Source of the DNA: Cryomorphaceae bacterium
Lineage (GTDB): Bacteria; Bacteroidota; Bacteroidia; Flavobacteriales_D; Crocinitomicaceae
DNA length: 64,000 nucleotides
Reading direction: 5' to 3'
Assembly (NCBI GenBank): GCA_027490665.1
Contig: JAIXXP010000094.1
Span: 39,775 to 103,774 of the forward strand
The notes under the pieces are model-generated. The model saw only the letters and a program-made list of their open reading frames with translations. It was not told the DNA's origin and did no database searches. The position numbers were made by a program, and so were the translations under genes. Below, piece after piece: positions 26,194 through 35,000 of this stretch (position 1 is its first letter; each line of letters opens with the position of its first letter).

Positions 26194-28399
26194 TACAAAC
26201 CTGCAAGCCTGTGCAGAATACTATCCCTACGGTGAGTACCTGCGCTTCAGTATTTTTGCCCAACCATTGCCCTACGCAAGTCGTCCACTCGCTGGTTTTT
26301 TATACCACAGCGCACATTCCTATGACCTAGAATTAGGGCCAACCAACGACCAAAATGTGCGCATTTGGCAAGCGTATTTCAAGCAGCGTTTCTCAGCAGA
26401 GGAGCTTTCAGAATTCATTTATGAAGTTGATTTACAAGAGTTATTATATGCAGCACAAAGTGAAAATGCAGTGGTGCGGTTCTTGCGTGCCCAACGCAGC
26501 AAAAGTCAAGAAACCAAAGCCTTGTTTGCTTATTTTGTTTTTGCCAAAAAAACCGCACATTATTCGAGCTTTGCCTCCCGCGATCCCTGGCATTTGGAAA
26601 AGAAGCATCTTGATAATCGAAAGCAATGGCGTGTCTTTTATACTGCCATAGCGCGCGCCAAAAAAGTACAAGACCCGATACTAAAGGAACGTTATGCCTA
26701 TCTAGCCATCCGAACAATCTATTACTTGCAAAATGCTGCCCAAAACCACGCTGCTAAAAAATGGATTCCAAGGTTGTATAAGCGCTTTTTCAGTGAGCAA
26801 GCGCAAAGCTCAGTAAGTCTTTGGGCTTTGTATTTCGTCAATAAAGTGCAAGAAAAGCCTGACGCTCAAGATCTCGCCACTATATTTTGGGACAACGGAG
26901 AAAAGTCAAACGCAGCTTTTGAGCTTTTCAATTCAATAAAATCGGATCCGGCAATTTTGCAAAAACAGCCAATGGTGAGGGCTATGTCTTTGTGTCAGCG
27001 CTTAGACAGAACGCTTCCCGACCTCAAGCAGCTCAATGCCAAGAATTGCAAAGAAGAAGTCTTGCTGTATGTTGTTCAACGTGAAATCAATAAGGTCGAA
27101 GATTGGGTACTGACGCCTTATTATACAAAGCTGGCTCCGGCTATTCAAACCTTTGAATATTGGAATGAATACGACACATATTATACGAAACTAAATGGCG
27201 CGCGCTTGCAAAGCGACATCGCGTATGCCCGTGAGCTGGCTGCTTGGATGCGCGGCATTCAATTGAAAGAAAATCAAACGCTTTGGTCTGCCTTGAGTGC
27301 TTATGCAGCCATGATGGGTGGGGAAACTACGGCTGTGAAACCGGCTGTTCATCATGAAGATACAACTACAAAAGAACTCATTGAGCGCATTATTGCCCTA
27401 CAAGAGGTAAAAGCTAAGCCAGCCACAGTGCTCAATAATCAAAAAATTCAGCAAATTCTTATGCACAACGCAGGCCATGCATGTTTTCTTTTTGGTGTAG
27501 CTCGTGAACTTGAATTTGCTGGACAGACAACAACTGCGGCATGTTTACTTGCCCAACATCAAGCGCAAGAACCACATTGGAATAGTTATAACGATTTTGA
27601 AGGCTATCGATTTGCAAGAGCTTGGTCTGCACCCGTCGGAAAATTAGTTTCTACGTGGGGCTTCTATCAAAAATGGCATTTATACCTAGACGATGCATAT
27701 AGCACTCAACAACTAGAACACCTTCGCAATTATGCACTTGATACGCTGCGGCAAACCAAATTTGAAAAATGGCTCAAATTACCAGTTCAAACAAATTGTA
27801 ATCTTGTTCACGACCTCATTGGCACCAAATATTTTCGAGCTGGCCGCTTGCAAAATGCCAAGCGTGCTTTTAGTGCTGCACCGGTATCGTATTGGACTGC
27901 AGATCCTTATGCGCAATATCTAAGGGTGAATCCGTTTTATACAACTTTTTATCAGGAGCACCAGCAAAGTAAGGCCGATTCTAGTTGGCTGACCAAACCC
28001 CAAATGATGGAAAAAGCGCTGCGCTATCAGAAATTGTATGCACAAACTACAGGCAATCGCAAGGCAAAATACGCGCTCTTACTTGGGAACTTTTATTTTA
28101 ATGCCACTCAAAAGGGAAATGCTTGGCTTTTGCGTCGCTTTGAATGGAGCCAAACCGTGATCAAAACCAACCACCCGGACCAACAAGAATACGAACATGC
28201 GCATTTAGCACAGGGTTATTATTTAGCCGGCAGCAGAGTGGCAACCAATGCAAAAATGCGCGCCTTTTTATTGCGAATGGCCGCAAAGTGCAATGCAAAG
28301 TATAGAAAAGAGTTGAAGGAGAAATACCCGACATACAGCGAAGAACTACTCGGCAACTGCGAGAGTTTTTCTAGCTATTACAAGACGTACTTTAAATAA
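26132..28399 (+). CDS. Large exported protein of unknown function
   Basis: A 755-residue protein with a signal peptide (MITKAFRQLSLLVCTAVLSINTNLQA). The mature part begins CAEYYPYGEYLRFSIFAQP. The rest appears mostly alpha-helical with many Trp, Tyr, Leu and Ala, as in a helical-repeat (TPR-like) fold: FFSEQAQSSVSLWALYFVNK, LAHLAQGYYLAG. No catalytic motif was found. The start is fixed by the signal peptide, which makes a genuine 62-base out-of-frame overlap with the preceding membrane gene. The pair probably acts together in the envelope. It may be restricted to Bacteroidota; function unknown. Confidence 0.72.
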   Translation: MITKAFRQLSLLVCTAVLSINTNLQACAEYYPYGEYLRFSIFAQPLPYASRPLAGFLYHSAHSYDLELGPTNDQNVRIWQAYFKQRFSAEELSEFIYEVDLQELLYAAQSENAVVRFLRAQRSKSQETKALFAYFVFAKKTAHYSSFASRDPWHLEKKHLDNRKQWRVFYTAIARAKKVQDPILKERYAYLAIRTIYYLQNAAQNHAAKKWIPRLYKRFFSEQAQSSVSLWALYFVNKVQEKPDAQDLATIFWDNGEKSNAAFELFNSIKSDPAILQKQPMVRAMSLCQRLDRTLPDLKQLNAKNCKEEVLLYVVQREINKVEDWVLTPYYTKLAPAIQTFEYWNEYDTYYTKLNGARLQSDIAYARELAAWMRGIQLKENQTLWSALSAYAAMMGGETTAVKPAVHHEDTTTKELIERIIALQEVKAKPATVLNNQKIQQILMHNAGHACFLFGVARELEFAGQTTTAACLLAQHQAQEPHWNSYNDFEGYRFARAWSAPVGKLVSTWGFYQKWHLYLDDAYSTQQLEHLRNYALDTLRQTKFEKWLKLPVQTNCNLVHDLIGTKYFRAGRLQNAKRAFSAAPVSYWTADPYAQYLRVNPFYTTFYQEHQQSKADSSWLTKPQMMEKALRYQKLYAQTTGNRKAKYALLLGNFYFNATQKGNAWLLRRFEWSQTVIKTNHPDQQEYEHAHLAQGYYLAGSRVATNAKMRAFLLRMAAKCNAKYRKELKEKYPTYSEELLGNCESFSSYYKTYFK

Positions 28400-28431
28400 G
28401 TATTATAAACCCTTCAAGAATTTCGGTCGTT

Positions 28432-30465
28432 CTACTTAAAACGATTGATACCGCCTTCCAAGAACTTTTTATAAGACTCGATATCTGGGGTGTAGCCAAT
28501 CGCTTGCGTAAGGTCGTTGCCTTCGTGGTCGGTAACGACATACAAAGGTTGTTGGAAGCTTTTATAGCGCGTCATTTGGTAGTCGGCCCATTTGTTTCCG
28601 ACAGTGCGAATAGCACCACTCAATTTAGATACGCGCTGCTCACTCGCAGGCAACATTTCGCGGTCGTCTACATACAAGGAAATGATCACAAATTGCTTTT
28701 GAAGCATTGGGCGTATTTCGTCGTTGGTCCAGACCGTACTTTCCGTTTTACGGCAGTTTTGACAAGCGTGGCCAGTGAAGTCGAGCAAGATTGGTAAGTT
28801 GCGTTTTTTGGCGTAAGCGCGGCCTTTTTCAAGGTCGTGGAATACGAGAATAGAACCGTCGCCAACAGGGTGCATGTCTGCAGCAAATTGTGCGGAAATC
28901 GAGTCTTCAACCAAACCGGTTTCTTGCCCGCCATTGACCCAACGGAAGTTGTCTTCGGAGTGCGTGCGCGGTGGAGCGATACCATCGATAAGTGTGAGCG
29001 GTGCGCCAAACATTCCTGTAAATAGGTAAACAGAGAATACCAAAGCAATTAAAGCAAACATAAAGCGTGTCACGCTGAGTTTCTGCACTGGAGAATCGTG
29101 AGAGAATTGCAATTTGCCAAGAAGGTAAATACCCATGATAAAGAATAAGACAAACCAAATACCGACAAACCACTCGCGGGTGAGGAGGTCCCAGTGGTAG
29201 GCGAGGTCTACGGAAGACAAGAATTTGAGCGCAAGGGCAAGTTCGGTGAGCCCTAAAACTACTTTAACTGAATTGAGCCAACCGCCAGATTGTGGCAAAG
29301 AATTGAGCCATCCTGGGAAAATCGCAAAAAGCGTAAACGGAATGGCAAGTGCCAAAGAAAAGCCGGTCATGCCCACAGCAGGAGTGAGGTAAGAGCCAGA
29401 GGTTGCTGCCTCTACGAGCAAACTTCCGATGATTGGGCCCGTGCAAGAGAAAGAAACCAAGCCGAGCGTAAAGGCCATAAAGAAAATGCCGATATAGCCA
29501 CCGCGGTCTGCTTGTTGGTCCATTTTGTTGACCCAAGAATTGGGCAACTGAATTTCAAAAGCGCCCAAGAAAGAGAAGGCAAACAAAACGAAAATACTGA
29601 AGAAGATGAGGTTCATCCAGACGTTAGTAGATAGGTCATTGAGGCCGAGTGGCCCCATGATAGCAGTGAACACCAAACCAAATGCAACATAAATAAGCAC
29701 GATGGATGCTCCGTAAATGAGCGCCTTGAAAATCCCTTCGCGACGCGTTTTAGATTGTTTCGTAAAGAACGTTACGGTCATCGGAATCATTGGGAACATA
29801 CAAGGTGTGAGCAAAGCCACAAGCCCTGCAATAAAGCCCGCAATGAAGATCACGACATTCGAATCTTTCTTCTTTTCTTTTTGTTGGATTGGCGCCGGCG
29901 CTTGGTCCATACTTGTTGGTGCTGCACTGGTGTCTGCTGTTGAGGCTACATCGCTGGTGTCAGCAGCAGTAACTGTAGCTGTTTCACTTGGTGTAAAGCC
30001 TGCTAATTTTACTTTACCTTCGGTATCGAAAGGCCCTACACAACCTTCGGCATTACATAATTGGAAGAAATTGACACCGAAGTCAATAGTGAATTTTTCT
30101 TTGGTCAAAACTTCGATTTGTTGCTTGTAGGTTGCTTTTTTTTCGAAGTAATAGGAAGTACCTAAGTCGTCGACATGTTTGATTGGCTTCCCAATATCAA
30201 AAGGCTTCCCGACAAGCTTGTAATTTGGAGATTTTTTGAAGTTGAATTCAGGCACTAACCCTGTGCCGTCGGCATCTGCCGGATTGTGTTTCAGCGAGAA
30301 AATGTGGTATCCTTCGGTTATCTCACCTTTACAAACAACATTGGCATGGCTCTCGTCGATTTTTTCAACGGAATAGGTCCATTTGATGAATTGTCCCATT
30401 AAATCTTGAGCGCTGCTCGTAAAAGTCAGGCTGAAAAAGAGGATACTAAGGATAAAAACTTTCAT
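28432..30465 (-). CDS. dsbD: DsbD-type thiol:disulfide interchange protein
   Basis: A 677-residue membrane protein that carries electrons from cytoplasmic thioredoxin to periplasmic thiols. Order: signal (1-20), DsbD-alpha domain (about 20-155) with the redox pair Cys137 and Cys142 (LCNAEGC), a linker rich in Ala, Thr and Asp, and a transmembrane domain of about eight segments (about 200-500). The membrane domain holds its two key cysteines in LTPCMFP and SFSCTGP. The C-terminal thioredoxin domain has DFTGHACQNCRK (CxxC near 565). All three redox centres are thus present. It starts five bases after a gene for a second, stand-alone DsbD-alpha-like protein, so the two are cotranscribed. Confidence 0.92.
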   Translation of the reverse strand: MKVFILSILFFSLTFTSSAQDLMGQFIKWTYSVEKIDESHANVVCKGEITEGYHIFSLKHNPADADGTGLVPEFNFKKSPNYKLVGKPFDIGKPIKHVDDLGTSYYFEKKATYKQQIEVLTKEKFTIDFGVNFFQLCNAEGCVGPFDTEGKVKLAGFTPSETATVTAADTSDVASTADTSAAPTSMDQAPAPIQQKEKKKDSNVVIFIAGFIAGLVALLTPCMFPMIPMTVTFFTKQSKTRREGIFKALIYGASIVLIYVAFGLVFTAIMGPLGLNDLSTNVWMNLIFFSIFVLFAFSFLGAFEIQLPNSWVNKMDQQADRGGYIGIFFMAFTLGLVSFSCTGPIIGSLLVEAATSGSYLTPAVGMTGFSLALAIPFTLFAIFPGWLNSLPQSGGWLNSVKVVLGLTELALALKFLSSVDLAYHWDLLTREWFVGIWFVLFFIMGIYLLGKLQFSHDSPVQKLSVTRFMFALIALVFSVYLFTGMFGAPLTLIDGIAPPRTHSEDNFRWVNGGQETGLVEDSISAQFAADMHPVGDGSILVFHDLEKGRAYAKKRNLPILLDFTGHACQNCRKTESTVWTNDEIRPMLQKQFVIISLYVDDREMLPASEQRVSKLSGAIRTVGNKWADYQMTRYKSFQQPLYVVTDHEGNDLTQAIGYTPDIESYKKFLEGGINRFK

Positions 30466-30470
30466 TGGTT

Positions 30471-30932
30471 TTAGTTTGGTTTTTGTAATTCGGAGGGTTT
30501 CACCTTGATTTCAAAAGGTATTGTTTGAGGAGGCAAACAACGCTTGTCGTCGCAGAGCATGTAGGTGAGTTCGCCTTTTACTGTTGTTGGTTTTTTGACG
30601 ATAATGCGCTTGTACGCGTGAAAGTCTCGCTCGTAGAAGGAAACCTCCGCTCCAAAATTAGCATCATAGGATTTTTTGGCTATCGTGCTGACTTCAAAAG
30701 GTTGTAATTCCTTGACGAGTTTGTTTTTTTCAAGAACAATTTGTGTCGGGACCGGACCAATGTTTGGATCTAAATCAAGGGTGTATAAATGCCAACCGTT
30801 TTCAATTTTTGCACTGATTTGGATTGAGGACGGAAAAGCAACGTAATCAAAACTCCATTGAATTTTCTCTTGACCAAAGGCCCAAGTACTTAAAAAAGAG
30901 AAGAATACGAATAATTGAAGTCCGGCGCGCAT
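30471..30932 (-). CDS. Stand-alone DsbD-alpha-like periplasmic protein
   Basis: A 153-residue exported protein with signal MRAGLQLFVFFSFLSTWAFG. I use ATG 30932; a longer frame from TTG 30980 would spoil the signal peptide. The mature part is a DsbD N-terminal-like domain: WSFDYVAFPSSIQISAKIEN, then NGWHLYTLDLDPNIGP. It keeps the cysteine pair Cys127 and Cys132 in MLCDDKRCLPPQ. It resembles the N-terminal domain of the DsbD encoded five bases downstream, so it is probably a duplicated domain serving as a second periplasmic electron acceptor. Target unknown. Confidence 0.85.
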   Translation of the reverse strand: MRAGLQLFVFFSFLSTWAFGQEKIQWSFDYVAFPSSIQISAKIENGWHLYTLDLDPNIGPVPTQIVLEKNKLVKELQPFEVSTIAKKSYDANFGAEVSFYERDFHAYKRIIVKKPTTVKGELTYMLCDDKRCLPPQTIPFEIKVKPSELQKPN

Positions 30933-30993
30933 GTTTTGAAAACTAATAACTCTCGAAATTACAAAAAATATTGGCAACAATTTGTGCCTTAGC

Positions 30994-32013
30994 TTACCAT
31001 TTCAAACGTGGATCTGCAGCGATATATTGCCCAACGGTATGGCCCGCGGCCAAATAAAAAGAGCCCGCCATGGCAATCATTGCCGCGTTGTCTGTGCAAT
31101 AGCTCATTTTGGGAATGCCGACCTTCCAACCTGCATCTTTTTTGGCAAGCAAGCGCTTTCTGAGTTCAGAATTGGCCGAAACACCACCCGCAATGACGAC
31201 TGTCTGGATGCCTGTTTCCTTGACTGCTTTTTCGAGCTTGGCCATCAAAATGGAAACAATGCTGTTTTGGATGCTGGCGCAGAGGTCATTGCGTTTGTCC
31301 TGACGAAGGTTGGGTTCTTGTTTTTCGGCGGCTTGCAAGGTATATAGAATAGAAGTTTTCAAGCCACTGAAACTGAAGTCGAGGTCTTTGATCTGGGGTT
31401 TGGCAAATTCAAAAGCATTTGGGTTGCCGAGTTGGGCGTATTTATCGATGAGCGGCCCGCCAGGGTAGGGCAAACCCAGCATTTTTGCGGCTTTGTCGAA
31501 GGCTTCGCCTGCAGCGTCGTCTATGGTGCTACCAATGACTTGCATGTCTAGGGCATCGTTGACGCGCACAATTTGGGTGTGTCCGCCGCTTACAGTGAGA
31601 CACAAAAATGGAAAATTGGGTTTGAGGTCGCTGGCGTCGTCAATAAAATGCGCTAAAATATGGGCTTTCATGTGATGTACACCAACAAGCGGAATGCCGA
31701 GCGCCAAGGCCAGTGCTTTGGCAAAAGAGGTGCCGACCGTAAGCGAACCCATGAGACCGGGCCCTTGTGTAAAGGCGATGGCGTCGAGATCTGAAAGTGA
31801 AATTTGTGCGGTTTGGAGTGCTGTCTGAACAACAGGAATGATGTTTTCTTGATGTGCGCGGCTAGCCAACTCCGGAACCACCCCACCGAATTTTTCGTGC
31901 ACGGCTTGCCCAGCAATGATATTGGCACGAATTTCGTTGCCGACGAGGACGGCCGCAGAGGTGTCGTCGCAGGATGACTCAATGCCTAGTATAATCTTGG
32001 GTTTTGCTGTCAA
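30994..32013 (-). CDS. tsaD: tRNA N6-adenosine threonylcarbamoyltransferase
   Basis: A 339-residue TsaD (Kae1/Gcp family) enzyme that transfers the threonylcarbamoyl group to A37 of ANN-decoding tRNAs. The signature is clear: ILGIESSCDDTSAA at the start, the metal ligands in HHMKAH (113-118), CLTVSGGHTQIV, FSFSGLKTS, and GGVSANSELR. Length is normal. It reads away from the tamB gene with only 24 bases between the two start codons, so both promoters lie partly inside coding sequence. It ends 61 bases before the DsbD-alpha-like gene, in the same direction. Confidence 0.97.
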   Translation of the reverse strand: MTAKPKIILGIESSCDDTSAAVLVGNEIRANIIAGQAVHEKFGGVVPELASRAHQENIIPVVQTALQTAQISLSDLDAIAFTQGPGLMGSLTVGTSFAKALALALGIPLVGVHHMKAHILAHFIDDASDLKPNFPFLCLTVSGGHTQIVRVNDALDMQVIGSTIDDAAGEAFDKAAKMLGLPYPGGPLIDKYAQLGNPNAFEFAKPQIKDLDFSFSGLKTSILYTLQAAEKQEPNLRQDKRNDLCASIQNSIVSILMAKLEKAVKETGIQTVVIAGGVSANSELRKRLLAKKDAGWKVGIPKMSYCTDNAAMIAMAGSFYLAAGHTVGQYIAADPRLKW

Positions 32014-32029
32014 AAGATTGCTAATTTTG
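31997..32029 (+). promoter_or_regulatory. Promoter of the tamB-like gene
   Basis: TAATTTTG (32022-32029) is an exact -7 box, with TTG (31997-31999) 22 bases upstream inside the first codons of tsaD. The box ends eight bases before the tamB ATG at 32038, so the messenger would have a leader of only a few bases or none. Confidence 0.55.
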
Positions 32030-32037
32030 TAACAAAC

Positions 32038-35000
32038 ATGACAAAGGTACTCAAAATCGCGGGCCTAACGCTTGCCATTCTTTTAGAGTGGTTGCTGATC
32101 CTTGTCATCTTTTTGGTTTTTGCCATCCGCAGTTCTTGGGTCCAGACCTATCTGGCCAATCGCGCTACCGCCTATCTCAGTTCTGAACTCCATGCAAAAG
32201 TGCATATAGGCGCTGTTGACATCGTTTTGTTTCGCTATGTAGATCTCAAAGATGTTTACTTAGAAGAACAAGACAAAAAACAGCCAATTTTAGCACTCAA
32301 ACACCTTTATCTAGGGCTCGATCAATTTCAATTGTTGCAAAATAAAGTCCTGATCAAAGAGCTGAGGTTATATGGCGGAAAGGTCAATTTAGCGCGGGAT
32401 GCGCAAAACGGTCGCTATAATTTTGCCTTTATTGAGGAGTATTTTGCTTCCGACTCGCCAAGTAAGTCCTCTACTGATTTTCAGGTGGAACTCGCGCAAC
32501 TTTCCTTGGCGCACATCAATTTGAGTTACCACGATTTGCGCAAAGACACCCTCGATTTCGGCCTAGATTACGACCATCTCGAGCTCAAAGACCTCCATTT
32601 GACAGCCAACAAAATTCTTTCTAAAGGTTCTTTTTTGAGTTGCCAAATTCGCAATCTCAAGTTTCTAGAAAGATCGGGTTTCCAACTAGACAAGCTTGCA
32701 GCTTATGCGCAGTTTTCGCCAAAAGGATTGCTCCTTAAAAAAGTCCAACTTCAAACGCCAAAATCTCGCATTTTGATGCCCAAATTAGCGCTGCGAACGA
32801 AGTCTAGCAATGATTTTAATGATTTCGACGACCGCGTGGTTTTCGATGCTGTATTGGCGCCAAGTAAAGTACTTTTGCACGACATCGCCTTCCTTGCACC
32901 CGAAATGCGCGGTATGGATCAAACCGTATACATCTCTGGTCTTGTCAAAGAACGACTCCGCGAACTCCGCATCCAAGACCTCAACTTGCGCTTTGGTAAA
33001 GCCACTCAAATTCAGGCTAATTTGCGCTTACCAGACTTCCGTAAACCCAACAACCAACTTTGGCTGCAAGAACAAATCACCAAAGCCCACATCGAATTAG
33101 CCGACATCGCAGCGCTGCATTTGCCAATTGGCACGCCAGCCATCGAAATTCCTTACTTGCTGCAAAAAGCGGAATATTTTGACTTAAAAGATGCCAGGCT
33201 AACGGGTAAAATCAATGACCTACAGGTTTCTATTGCCAATTCCAATTGCGCATTGGGTGCACTTTCTTTGGCCCCTATTTCGATCCAAAATAGTCCAGAA
33301 CTCCTTACCATCAAGGGGGTGGCGGACAGCAGTTTTCTCGATTTGAAACAATTTAACCTTGGGCAACTCATCGATGTTTCTGACATAGGTAAATTGAGCG
33401 GTAATTGTCAGTTTGCATTGACTGTAGCGCCCGATGGCACTTATGCTTTGGATCAAACCAATGCTTTTCTCTCCCAACTTTTCGTCAACGACTACAACTA
33501 TACCAATATTTCAATTGAGGAAGCCAAAATCCAACAAGAACAACTCTTGGCAAAACTTTCAATTGCTGACCCTCACCTCAATATGAGCAGTGTGGTTCAG
33601 CTTTATCTTGGTGCTACCCCGAGTTATCAAGTACAGGCCAATATCGAAAATGCCGATCTAAGTGCGCTACATTTAAGTGGTTTCCAAAACGATCAATTTA
33701 GCGCCAATTTGAATTTAGGCATAGAAGGTCCGAGTTGGTCTTCGCTTGTGGGTTTTGCGAGTATGCGCGATTTCAAATATAGCGCCAACAACCACGCTAT
33801 TCAATCGGAACTTGCACAAGTTCATTACCGCCAGCAAAATGACTACACCAATATCGACGTAAGTAGTTCCTTTCTTGATTTTTCTATCGAAGGAGTTTTA
33901 GCCGAAGAAACACTTCTTGAGGACCTCACCCATCATTTGGCTATTTTATATCCTCCAATTGAAGGTGAACAACGCAGTTTCTTGCACACGAACGCCAAAT
34001 TTGAATTCAGTTTACTTGCACGCAACACCCGCGAACTTTTGAATATCTTCTTACCTGATTTAATTATTGCAAATGGAACATTAGTTAACGGATCCTTTGA
34101 TTCCAAAGAAGAAGCGCTAGAATTCGACATCAACTGTCCAAGTTTAAAGTTCCAAAATGTAGATTTGAAAGCGCTTTCATTGCAGCAGCACATTGCACAT
34201 GATCAAGTCAATGGTTTACTAGAGGTCGACGAATTAAGCGTTGCGGATTCAACTACTTTTCATGCCTTGAAACTGACCAATTCCGGAGCTCATGGGGTGC
34301 AAGATGCGGTGCTTTCCTGGGATCCAGACACCGATGATTTTTCAGAACTCAAGTGGCGCACCACTATTCTCCCTCAAGATTACATCAGCTTTGCATTACA
34401 GCCTTCTTTTTTTACGATCAACGGTATCAAATGGCAAATAGCCAACCAATCAGACATCACGCTTGCTGCCAAAGAAGTTAATATTCAAAATTTTGAATTG
34501 CACCGCGGCTATCAGCTCATTAAAGTAAACGGTTGTTTATCGGAAAATAAGCGCGATCAATTGCGTTTTGATGTCATTGGCCTCGACCTCGGTGAGCTCA
34601 GTTCATTATTGGGTTTACCTAACCAGTATAGCGGTAGGTTCAGCGGTTGGGGGACACTCGCCACACCATATTCAAATCTCAGTATTACAGCTGACGCCAA
34701 TTTGGAGCAACTCCAAATCGATGGTCAGTCTGTGGGAGACATCATGTTGCATTCCGATTGGAACGACGACCGTCAAAGTATTGTATTAGAGGGAACGCTG
34801 CAATACCGCAATGAGCGCACCTTTGATTTCGACGGACTTTACAAGTTAAAAGATGACGAACTCGATCTTGGGCTCAATTTCAAGCAAACTGATATTTCTT
34901 TTGTAAATGCCTTTTTAGATCCCGAAGTCGTGAAAGGAATTCAAGGCAAACTCAATGGCCGCTTGCGCCTAGATGGCAGCCCTAGTGCACCCAAATTGTC

